Below are positions 26,699-36,398 of a stretch of 64,000 nucleotides of DNA, one piece after another (position 1 is the first letter of the stretch; each line of letters starts with the position of its first letter). Under the pieces are notes generated by a model. It saw nothing but the letters and a program-made list of their open reading frames with translations, was not told the DNA's origin and did not search any database. This stretch comes from Pristionchus mayeri (lineage: Eukaryota > Nematoda > Chromadorea > Rhabditida > Neodiplogasteridae), in contig BTRK01000003.1 of assembly GCA_036245805.1 (NCBI GenBank), positions 744,001 through 808,000 on the forward strand, written 5' to 3'. Made by a program: the position numbers and the translations under genes.

Positions 26699-29314
26699 AA
26701 AACGACCCATGGTTAAGGCAGAACACATGGTTAAGGCGGGGCCCATGGTTAAGGCGGGACCCATGGTTAAGGCAGGACCCATGCTTAAGGCAGGACCCAT
26801 GTTTAAGACAGGACCCATGGTTAAGGCGGTACCCGTGGTTAAGGCAGGACCCATGCTTAAGGCAGGGCCCATGGTTAAGTGCAGGACCCATGGTTATGGC
26901 TGGACCCATGGTCAAGGCAGGACCCATGGTTATGACAGGGCCCATGGTTAAGGGCAGGACCCATGGTTAAGGGCAGGACCCATGGTTAAAGCAGGACCCA
27001 TGTTTAAGGCAGGACCCATGTTTAAGGCAGGACCCATGATTAAGGCGGGACCCATGGTTAAGGCAGGACCCATGGTTAAGGCAGGACCCATGGTGAAGGC
27101 AGGACCCATGGTTAAGGCAGGACCCATGGTTAAAGCAGGACCCATGCTTAAGGCAGGGCCCATGGTTATAGCAGGACCCATGGTCAAGGCAGGACCCATG
27201 GTTAAGACAGGGCCCATGGTGAAGGCAGGACCCATGGTTAAGGCAGGACCCATGGTTAAAGCAGGACCCATGTTTAAGGCAGGACCCATGGTTAAAGCAG
27301 GACCCATGGTTAAGGCAGGACCCATGCTTAAGGCAGGGCCCATGGTTAAGGGCAGGACCCATGGTTAAGACAGGGCCCATGGTTAAGGGCAGGACCCATG
27401 GTTAAGACAGGGCCCATGGTTAAGGGCAGGACCCATGGTTATGGCAGGACCCATGGTTAAAGCAGGACTCATGTTTAAGGCTGGACCGTTGGTTAAGGCG
27501 GGACCCATGGTTAAGGCAGGACCCATGCTTAAGGCAGGGCCCATGGTTAAGGGCAGGTCCCATGGTTAAGGCAGGACCCATGGTTAAAGCAGGACCCATG
27601 TTTAAGGCAGGACCCATGATTAAGGCGGGACCCATGGTTAAGGCAGGACCCATGGTTAAGGCAGAACACATGGTTAAGGCAGGGCCCATGGTTATGGCAG
27701 GACCCATGGTTAAAGCGGGACCCATGGTTAAGGCAGGACCCATGGTTAAGGCAGGGCCCATAGTTAAGGGCAGGACCCATGGTTAAGAGCAGGATCCATG
27801 GTTATGGCAGGACCCATGGTTAAAGCAGGACTCATGTTTAAGACAGGGCCCATAGTTAAAGGGCAGGACCCATGGTTAAGGGCAGGACCCATGGTTATGG
27901 CAGGACCCATGGTTAAAGCAGGACTCATGTTTAAGACAGGACCCATGATTAAGGCGGGACCCATGGTTAAGGTAGGACCCATGGTTAAGGCAGGACCCAT
28001 GTTTAAGACAGGACCCATGCTTAAGGCAGGGCCCATGGTTAAGGGCAGGACCCATGGTTATGGCAGGACCCATGGTCAAGGCAGGACCCATGGTTAAGAC
28101 AGGGCCCATGGTTAAGACAGGGCCCATGGTTAAGGGCAGGACCCATGGTTAAGGGCAGGACCCATGGTTAAGGCGGGACCCATGGTTAAGGCGGGACCCA
28201 TGGTTAAGGCAGGACCCATGGTTATGGCAGTACCCATGGTCAAGGCAGGACCCATGGTTAAGACAGGGCCCATGGTTAAGGGCAGGACCCATGGTTAAGG
28301 GCAGGACCCATGGTTAAGGCGGGACCCATGGTTAAGGCGGGACCCATGGTTAAGGCAGGACCCATGGTTAAGGGCAGGACCCATGGTTAAGACAGGACCC
28401 ATGGTTATGGCAGGACCCATGGTTAAGGTAGGACCCATGGTTAAGGCAGAACCCATGTTTAAGACAGGACCCATGCTTAAGGCAGGACTCATGTTTAAGA
28501 CAGGACCCATGATTAAGACAGGACCCATGCTTAAGGCAGGGCCCATGGTTAAGGGCAGGACCCATGGTTAAAGCAGGACCCATGGTCAAGGCAGGACCCA
28601 TGGTTAAGACAGGGCCCATGGTTAAGGGCAGGACCCATGGTTAAGGGCAGGACCCATGGTTAAGGCGGGACCCATGGTTAAGGCGGGACCCATGGTTAAG
28701 GCAGGACCCATGGTTATGGCAGGACCCATGGTCAAGGCAGGACCCATGGTTAAGACAGGGCCCATGGTTAAGGGCTTGACCCATGGTTAAGGGCAGGACC
28801 CATGGTTAAGACGGGACCCATGGTTAAGGCGGGACCCATGGTTAAGGCAGGACCCATGGTTAAGGGCAGGACCCATGGTTAAGACAGGACCCATGGTTAA
28901 GGCAGGACCCATGGTTATGGCAGAAACCTGGTTAAAGCAGGACCCATGTTTAAGGCAGGACCCATGATTAAAGCGGGACCCATGGTTAAGGCAGGACCCA
29001 TGCTTAAGGCAGGACCCATGGTTAAGGTAGGACCCATGGTTAAGGCAGAACCCATGGTTAAGGCAGGACCCATGTTTAAGACAGGACCCATGGTTAAGGC
29101 AGGACCCATGGTTATGGCAGGACCCATGGTTAAGGCAGGACCCATGGTTAAGGGCAGGGCCCATGGTTAAGGCAGGACCCATGGTTAAGGCAGGACCCAT
29201 GGTTAAGGCAGAACCCATGGTTAAGGCAGAACCCATGGTTAAGGCAGAACCCATGGTTAAGGCAGAACCCACGGTTAAGGCAGGACCCATGGTTAAGGCA
29301 GGGCCCATGGTTAA
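26699..29314 (+). repeat. 18/19-bp minisatellite, main array
   Basis: The unit is CCCATGGTTAAGGCAGGA (18 bp), with frequent 19-bp GGGCAGGA variants and point variants (ATGCTT, ATGTTT, ATGATT, GTTATGG). It carries a palindromic CCATGG and a TTAA in nearly every unit. Because 18 is a multiple of 3, runs of 18-bp units stay open in several frames (MVKAGP repeats on plus, GPALTM and NHGSCL repeats on minus), and 19-bp units break the frames. I regard none of these as genes. The array continues in the same orientation at 32949. Confidence 0.97.
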
Positions 29315-29339
29315 AGGAGGATGAAAGCGAAAGCTGGAA

Positions 29340-30300
29340 ATTTGAACGTATTTCATCCTACCACGAAATGCCCCGGCTGTCAATGTGCTAAAAACAGGCC
29401 ATGCTAAAAACAGTGAAAGTAACACCAATTACCGGTCCCCGACGCGGCTCTTGGCTACGGAGCGTCTCTCTTTTTTTTCTTATTTTTTGCGTTTGCTCGC
29501 TTTGATTGTGTTGCGTTGTTGCTAAACGCATATCTGTACTCTCGTTCATCCTGTTATTTCAAAATCAATATTACTTCAATCGATCGATTGTGTGATCTCT
29601 TCCCATCCACCCCTTTCACGCGCGCATTCCTTTCAGTTGGATTCATGAGTTCTATCTTCTTCTTTGGGGCGATTATCTGTGATTCTACTCATTCCACGTC
29701 GATAATATTTAAATTGCTTCTGTTTCAACTAACTTTTGGCCCGATTGCCACAATTTCTCCCTAAATGCGTCGTCTTAATTACTTCTTCTTTTTCGTCGTT
29801 GGCCCATCTATTATTTACATGTTTTGCTTTCAACCTTGCTTAATTGCTCATTTTTTTCTTTATTTTCTACCGTTTAATTAATTGTTCATTGAAGCCAGGT
29901 CAGCGGTCATCACCGATGATAAAAAATGGGCATGGACGGTGCTGCCTTCGCTTCTCCCAGACCTGTCAGTTAGTTTGGCTGCTTCCCACTTTGCTGTATC
30001 GATTAATTTCATTCTTGTATTTTAGAACTACGTCCAACGTCGTCCGGCCAAGATCATGGCCCTTCCGATGGTGAAAGGCCATCGCGAAAAAGGTTCGTTT
30101 CTCTTTCTTCGGCCTATATTTAAATATTACTAGTGTTTTATTTGTGAATGATTACCTTTTCAATTCATTTATCGTAAAATAAGTTAAGGATATTCAAATA
30201 ACAATTTAGATAGAAATATTAAAAATATACGAACATATTACGCTAGAAAATTAATCAAAGCAATAAATATCAGTCCGTAGCAATGATAAACTTTTTTTAT
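29340..30300. other. Kolobok-like element, region without a recognised gene
   Basis: T-rich DNA with short exon-like open pieces on plus (for example about 29893-29975 and 30026-30091, each bordered by AG and GT), but their translations resemble nothing I know. On minus I find no continuation of the THAP protein. The expected transposase catalytic region is not visible here. Confidence 0.5.
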
Positions 30301-30302
30301 TA

Positions 30303-31433
30303 CTACTCCTCATCAGTCATATATCCTAGGGCCTCGTCTGCCATCGAATTGAGGAGAGGGAGATGAGGAAGAGGAGGGGGGAGGAGGGCGTCGTCCTCGC
30401 CCTCGTCGTCGTTCTCGGGCGCCTCCTCCTCCAAGTTGCTGTCGACTCCATGAGGACGAAGAGGGCGGGTGAGTGTCTCCCACAACTTCTTAATTAAAAA
30501 TGGTTCGTAAATTGATTACCTCTCCTTGTTTGCCTTTTGTTCGGCGAGAGCAATTTTTCTTTTCTTCTCCGTAGTCTCGTAGTATCACATCTGTTGCACT
30601 CCCTCGTGCATGATGCTGCGAGTCCTACCATGTGGAAGGATAGATGACATTGTCCCTGTTCGCACTTGGGACACTCTAGGAGGAGGGAGGTCAATGAGTC
30701 CTTCGACACTATCATGTAGTTCGATAGAGGGACACTTTCGATGCGGGGAGTGGCAGGGGTAGGAGGAGTCCATTCGGAGCTTTCGTTCATATCTCGAGCC
30801 TTCAAGTAGTTATCAAAAATACCTCATTTTTTAAATAATCTAATTTGAGTTAGTTTAGTGCGAGATGGAATGCAGTAATGATAATTAATGAATACCTGTT
30901 CAGGTCGGCAACAGCAGACGCAGCAGAGAAGAGGAGATCGAGTTAGGAGTGGAGGAGGACGGACGTAAGACGGAAGAGAGGATTGAAGAGGACGAGGGCG
31001 AGGAAAGACGAAGGAAGATGAAGAGGGGAAGGGCGAGAGAAGAGGGGAACAGGTAGGAGGGAGTACGATAGATGGTTGGGATACTGTAGATGGAGCAGTC
31101 GTCTCCTAAAGGCCTCTGTTTCCGTTGTATGAGATAGATAAATATATTTTCTCCCGTTTAATTGTGTATATTACTCACCACAAAGGAAGGGACAGCATCA
31201 GGTCGAAGTACGGTAGCAGTTGCCGAGTATGTGTAGTCAGAGGGGGAGAAGTGACTTGCACAGAGATAGGGACACTTGGATGCATTCACCACTGCCATGA
31301 GAGATCTTCTTCCTTCTGGGGTTGAACGGACAGCGTTTATCCACGTTGTCCGTTTCTTCTCATTTTCCGTAAATGCGTGCATCTCTTTCTGGAATTTCCT
31401 CTGATGGCACACGACGCAAGCTCGTCGTTGCAT
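30303..31433 (-). CDS. THAP-domain protein (transposase-derived, probably lacking the catalytic core)
   Basis: Seen: exon 31179-31433 (85 codons from the ATG) is a complete THAP zinc finger: CVVC near residues 6-9, a central W, CASHF, and the closing LRPDAVPSF motif. It ends at a GTGAGT donor. Downstream on minus is a Ser/Pro-rich stretch (about 30900-31130). Then 30494-30805 encodes SNYMIVSKDSLTSLLLECPK and a run of CxxC-type pairs, resembling the zinc-ribbon-like segment that follows the THAP domain in transposase-like proteins. A final exon of about 60 residues is acidic and ends at 30303. Exon joining after the THAP exon is uncertain. THAP domains bind DNA, typically transposon ends. The gene lies 128 bp downstream of the P2RX7_C gene on the same strand. 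The DDE region expected of a Kolobok transposase was not found. Confidence 0.6.
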
Positions 31434-31560
31434 CTGATAGGGAGGATTACATTAGCAGACGATATAGTATCGACGATAGTTTGCACATGAATATTACATT
31501 TCAATTAGCAATACTAGCTTGTGGGTATACAAATACTTTATCATTTAGTCCATGACATAG

Positions 31561-32295
31561 CTATTCTTCATCGAATAGCGCAGATGGCTTGAAGCCGGTG
31601 TAATGTCCATCGGCACTTGGCCATTTCTTCCGGACGGCATCGATGACACAAGCGGGGAGTCGAACTCTCTGTCCTCGTCCGAGTGGTCCGAGAAGAGAGG
31701 CCACTATCACTCGATAGCACCCGTGTCTTCTCGCCCTCAATAGTAAGTTTCATTCTTTCTATCCATGGTATCTATTTGATTGATATAGTGTATTCCGGAT
31801 ACAATAGCCTTTCAATAGAGTAAACGATTGTTGGAAAGGGGAACTCACTGATTCGCATCGATGGCCACATGTCCACTCGCATAGCCGTAGAGGGCAACTG
31901 CAGCTTCCGTACCCTCAAGTGAGTGATTGAGATGAAAGTTATCAACAATAGGAAGTATAGTAACTAACCGCTTCTGTGAGCAGGTACTCCTTGAAGTATT
32001 GATCCTGCGTAATGCAGGCTTTCCTACCGTGGTCCTTCAGCTTATCCAGCAATCCCTCCTTGAAGAGATTTCCTTTCTTGAGAAGAGGGTAGAGAAACAG
32101 CGATTTGCAGCAGTAATCGTGCTTTTCCTCGAGATCTCTAGGGGGACAACGAGTGCAGGAACACTCCACAGTCTTCTCGAGGTCAACCCCATCTGCGAAG
32201 ATCTTCTGCTCCCTCTCCTTGGCTGCTTTGATTCTAGCCAGAATCTTGTCCGCTTGCTTGGGGTCGGGGAGAAAGGGATCGGGAAGTGATGTCAT
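31561..32295 (-). CDS. Stand-alone P2X7 ballast-domain (P2RX7_C) protein, three exons, 188 aa
   Basis: Seen: exons 31969-32295, 31849-31913 and 31735-31563 (stop 31561-31563). Phases fit exactly (0, then 2+1), giving 188 codons. After an N-terminal charged helix come ECSCTRCPP, HDYCCKS and ACITQDQYFKEYLL, then (across the introns) HGCYRVIVASLLGPLGRGQR, LPACVIDAVRKKWP and DGHYTGFK. Known: these are the ordered hallmarks of the P2RX7_C domain, the cysteine-rich, zinc-binding cytoplasmic domain of vertebrate P2X7, which also occurs as a stand-alone domain in many invertebrate proteins. No transmembrane segment or ion-channel part is present. The gene sits inside a Kolobok-like transposon next to a THAP gene, so a role tied to the transposon (for example DNA or nucleotide binding) is possible but is inference. 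All conserved cysteines I expect are present, so it looks intact. Confidence 0.85.
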
Positions 32296-32671
32296 CTAGA
32301 GATCAATCAATCGATCAATTAGTGATACAATAATGTAACTTGTGTAATGAAAAAAAAAACAATCAAGACAATGATAAAATCGTTTGAAAAGAGCTGTTTG
32401 TCCCATTCTTTGCGTACGTGCATCTTTCATCGATTGACTAGACACTTGTCTAAAGGGTCAGAATAGAGACTCAAACGAATGATCTACAATCATGATTGTT
32501 CACCGGATTGAATTTGTACGGAAAATCGAATTCTTCAATCTCTTTATTGTACTGTTTTGTTGTATTGCATTGTAAAAATGAAAATGTTTGATAAAAGAAA
32601 TGGAAATGAGTGTCACAATATGCTAAATAGGTTTCCCTCATTGCATTAATGCAGAAACCACCGCGGCAAAA

Positions 32672-32745
32672 TGTTAGTCCTCGGCGGCAATCGAACCTGT
32701 CCCTTTCCCACTCTCGTTGTCGCCGCTCTACAGATCGAACTAGAA
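32672..32745 (-). other. tRNA-like / SINE-head-like segment (weak)
   Basis: On minus, GGTTCGATTGCC resembles a pol III B box, and TAGTTCGATCTG followed by GTAGAGCGG resembles an A box/D arm about 50 bp upstream. The T-arm and acceptor stems do not pair properly, so this is not a functional tRNA. It could be a tRNA-derived SINE relic or chance. Confidence 0.3.
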
Positions 32746-32948
32746 AGAGGAGAAAGAGGTAGTGAGATAGTGTGCGCTGCGCAATCTTTTCGCAGCCATT
32801 TCCCTGAGCTATCAATTACAGTACCCGTGCGCGTATCTCCCTTGATCTTTGATCTCCGTTTTTCAAATTTTGGCTTTCTATTGTCGTTCAAGGAATAAAT
32901 CCGGATATATCTTTAGTAAACGAAGTTCATTTTCCCTTTCCTCCTCCT

Positions 32949-33316
32949 TTAAGGGCAGGACCCATGGTTAAGGTAGGACCCATGGTTAAGGCAGAACCCA
33001 TGGTTAAGGCAGAACCCATGGTTAAGGCAGAACCCATGGTTAAGGCAGAACCCACGGTTAAGGCAGGACCCATGGTTATGGCAGGACCCATGGTCAAGGC
33101 AGGACCCATGGTGAAGGCAGAACCCATGGTTAAGGGCAGGACCCATGGTTAAGGGCAGGGCCCATGGTTAAGGCAGGACTCATGGTTAAGGGAGGACCCA
33201 TGGTTAAGGGCAGGACCCATGGTTAAGGCAGCACCCATGGTTAAGGGCAGGACCCATGGTTAAGGGCAGGACCCATGGTTAAGGGCTGGACCCATGGTTA
33301 AGGCAGGATCCATGGT
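32949..33316 (+). repeat. 18/19-bp minisatellite, right segment
   Basis: Same unit and orientation as 26699-29314. It resumes at the TTAA that flanks the Kolobok-like element and ends at GGATCCATGGTGATC. It is richer in 19-bp (GGGCAGGA) units. Confidence 0.96.
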
Positions 33317-34164
33317 GATCTCTTATAAATAAATTCAAACTCAGATGACTGCGAGGCGTTTCTCTTCATTTTTTCAGCTATCGCTCCTCTCTGAACCAGA
33401 GAGCCATCCCTATCTTCCACCTCCGCTCTGCCAATTGTGACATTTCAGTTGAAACGAAGAGAGCGCTTTAAACATTAGTCAGCGTTCACTGATAGAAACG
33501 ATTGTGTCGCTTGTTCCAGCTTAATTTCTTTCATTCCCATTTTTCGCGATCCCACTTATAGTATTTCATCGCGTGTCTTCTGAGAGATCGCAGGATGTTC
33601 AAACTTTGGCAGTATGTTCAAACTGATCCGCTCTCCGCCCACTATCATTGTTGATGTCCCCAAGTAATTGTATCTGTTAACGTTGTTAAGCCGGAAAAAA
33701 GCCTAAGCCGGCTCTTGAAATTTTCAAAGTTTGAAAAATTCATAACTTCATTCAAGTACATGAGTTCTCTTTTTACACTATATATCGAAAGGTCTTTTTA
33801 CACTATATATCGATAGGACCAATCAGAAAATTTTCAAAAATTTCACGTAATTTTCGGATTTCCTGAAACTCGATGTTCCGACCCCGAAAATTTCGAATTT
33901 TTCGAAAGTCCGATGTTTGAAATGTTTGATTTATAATTGTTTTCCCTGACCTAGTGCTAACTTTAGATCTTGTTTAGGGAAACCATCGAAACCGAAATAA
34001 ATACAAATACAAAATCCATCCCCACTATCCTACCTGGACATTTCAATGAAAATGTAGTCAACAGCTGAGCGTCCATTCCATTTATATGTTTAAATCACGA
34101 TTTACCCCTTAGATTATATGAGGATAACGTAGGCATGTACGGATACTATCCTTGAACCGTAAAC
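33317..34164. other. Intergenic region, no feature recognised
   Basis: AT-rich, with a small local duplication (CTTTTTACACTATATATCGA twice, about 33769-33813). I see no exon, RNA gene or clear transposon end. Confidence 0.6.
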
Positions 34165-34166
34165 TA

Positions 34167-35420
34167 TTAGGTTGAACAGAAAGTCTTTATAAACTGTTTT
34201 GCTCGATCACTGCTCAGTGCACGAGACCTTTGGTGTTCCCTCGCCTCTAGTGAATAACACATGACAAAGGGACTATGTGGTCAACAACTCCCCATTCCAC
34301 GCCTTTCATTCTGCCACTAGTAAGACCACGATGTTTGTTCCCACGGCCTTGCACATCCGCAACGTTCTGTTATTCGTATTCCTCTCTCACACTACAATGA
34401 AGGAATAGGAACGTCAGTTGGCTGAAGTGTACGATTCATATGCCACTCACTACCAGACCATGCGCAATTGGTACCAACTCTTCGAGAAGGGGGACTTTTC
34501 CATGGATGATCATGACCGGTCTGGGAGGCCACCCGAGCTGGATTTGGATGCGCTACGGATCGTGGTGGAATTGGATCCTTTCCAAATACCCGCGACATGG
34601 CAGCCACACTTGGGGTATCGCAAAGCACCATCGTAAAATGATTGGTCTCTATTGGCAAGAAGAAGAAGCTAGGCCGTTTCATACCCCACAAATTGACCCA
34701 AGACCAGTTTGACCACCGTGCCGACGATTCCCTTTCTCTACTCACTCATCACGCTGGAGATCGATGGTTGGACCGTCTCATAACAGGGGTCGAGAAGTGG
34801 GTCTGCTATGAGAATCACCATAGGAGGGCACAGTGGGTGGATGCCAATGAGACCCCACAGGACGTCGCAAAGCCTGACCTTCACCCTATGAAAATCTTGT
34901 TCTGTGCCTGGTGGGGAGTGGATGGCCCGATTTACTGGGAGCTCCTACCCGAGAAGCGGATAATTACTGGATATGTCTACTGGATATAAACAACTACGGA
35001 ATCTCAAGAAGAAATTCGCACAATCTGCCCTGAACGGCAAGAAAGTGTACTATCAACACGATAACGCCCGACCCCATGTTGCACGGCAGGTCAAGCAGGA
35101 GCTGTCCAAATACGGCTGGATGGTTCTCCCTCATGCACCGTATTCTCCTGGCTTGGCCCCTTCGGATTATTGGTTGTTCTCGGATCTGACCCGTCATCTC
35201 GATCAGAGATCCTTCACTTCCCGTGGGGTGATCGAGGCCGCACTCAAGCAATATTTTGATTCGCGCCGAGATGGGTTCTATAAGGAGGGAATCCATAAGT
35301 TGCCTGAACGTTGGAGATTTGCCGTAGATAACAATGGTGCATACGTTTGATTTCGCTCTTGCGCTTTATTGTCAGAAGAAGGGATATAAAAAGTTTATAA
35401 AGACTTTCTGTTCAACCTAA
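34167..35420 (+). mobile_element. mariner element, copy 1
   Basis: Terminal inverted repeats TTAGGTTGAACAGAAAGTCT (left, and as reverse complement at the right end), flanked by TA duplications (34165-34166, 35421-35422). 1254 bp long, with a decayed transposase gene in the plus orientation. Nearly identical to the copy at 60040-61289. Confidence 0.95.
34397..35350 (+). pseudogene. mariner transposase, inactivated (copy 1)
   Basis: Seen: three overlapping open pieces (34418-34636, 34642-34989, 34973-35350) cover a mariner transposase. MAEVYDSYATHY and HDRSGRPPELD belong to the HTH region; then come EKWV, WVDANE, HDNARPH and a YSPGLAPSDYWLF block. Known: mariner catalysis uses a D,D34D triad. 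Here the first Asp, normally in a TGDEKW context, is Val (TGVEKW); the second (HDNARPH) and third (PSDYW) are present. Breaks: TAG four codons after an upstream ATG at 34397, a frameshift before the AATLGVSQ-like segment, a TGA just after STIVK, and a few-base insertion near 34980 seen only in this copy. It cannot make a working enzyme. Confidence 0.9.
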
Positions 35421-35422
35421 TA

Positions 35423-36398
35423 AATCCGAAATTTGAGGTCTCTAGCTCAACTTTGAGCCGAGATACAAGCGTTTGAAGTTTCTACAGGGCTAAGGGACAA
35501 TCAAGATTGTTTGAAAATCAGGTAGATTCAAGGGGGATGTACATTGTCCGAGAACACAGGGGAAGGGAGGGGAAGCGCGGGATGTTCAGTGGTTTTGGGT
35601 GCTTTGATGATGACTGAGTTCAACAATACGATGATTGTATATTCCTTTTTACACACACTCTCTCCGTACACTTTCACATATCATAGAAAGTGGGCGGAAT
35701 GAACATGCCGTTGTTTCTTCAAAGACAGTAACCATGGCGCCTCACATAAAAAGAAGGACACATCTAGAAAACGTGACACACTTTCTTGGGGCACGTACCT
35801 GCTTGCTTCCTTCAGAGTATCTATCATCTACCCTTGTTGACAACTGGAATTTCGAGTTTTTGAAGTTAAATAGACAGGAAATGTGAAGTTAGTCGATGAG
35901 GCGCTCTGCACGAGTTTGTTTCTCTTCATTGTGTGTCCTGAGAAAAAAAAGTTAAAATTTTACAAGTAATTTCGTCATGTCGTGTTTGAAAAAAATCGCA
36001 CGAAATCGAGCAATTGTTCGATTTATACGCACTCATTACTAGATTCGCATGGCTTCTATTCGAAAAATGGATAGTGCCCCGAAATCTAAGCAACTGCGCC
36101 CTGACATCACATTAATCATCAACCGCCACACTCACCCTAATGTCGATGCCCAATAAAGATAGTAGTGATACATTGCGATTGTCATAGTGCACTGTTTCAC
36201 GTATATGTGATGAAAACACCAAAAAATGGATTGTGCCTGTCAATCTGCCAATATGCGTTCGTCCTTACACATCATTAGTGCATTAGTCACCCACCCCGCA
36301 TTCTCCCAGATGACAACATTTGAATCCGTACGACTAGTTGGAATTCGTTCCATTTTTGTCCGCTTTGTTTCGCAATCAATCTCCATTCTTTACAGAAA
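35423..36398. other. Region upstream of the glycosyltransferase gene
   Basis: AT-rich DNA without a recognised gene. Presumably it holds the promoter of the glycosyltransferase gene beginning at 36399. No clear TATA box or splice-leader acceptor could be singled out. Confidence 0.5.

Larger units (their letters stand above)
29315..32948 (-). mobile_element. Kolobok-like DNA transposon (THAP, TTAA target site)
   Basis: Seen: the left end AGGAGGATGAAAGCGAAA and the reverse complement of the right end AGGAGGAGGAAAGGGAAA match at 16 of 18 positions. Both are flanked by TTAA (29311-29314, 32949-32952). Both TTAAs belong to the 18/19-bp minisatellite, and deleting the element plus one TTAA restores a normal 19-bp unit. 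Inside, on the minus strand, are a P2RX7_C protein gene and a THAP-domain gene. Known: Kolobok transposons encode THAP-containing transposases and duplicate TTAA. Inference: a Kolobok-superfamily element. I could not find a DDE catalytic core, so this copy is probably non-autonomous. Confidence 0.75.

Noticed and set aside
9051..29314. Tandem arrays resembling a CRISPR array
   Set aside because: Units are contiguous with no unique spacers, and the genome is eukaryotic with introns.
26659..29428. Collagen- or silk-like repeat proteins (MVKAGP, GPALTM, NHGSCL frames)
   Set aside because: They arise because 18 is a multiple of 3; equivalent frames are open on both strands, 19-bp units break them, and no splice or start context supports a gene.
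32672..32745. Functional tRNA gene on minus
   Set aside because: Box-like motifs exist, but acceptor, anticodon and T stems cannot be folded properly.
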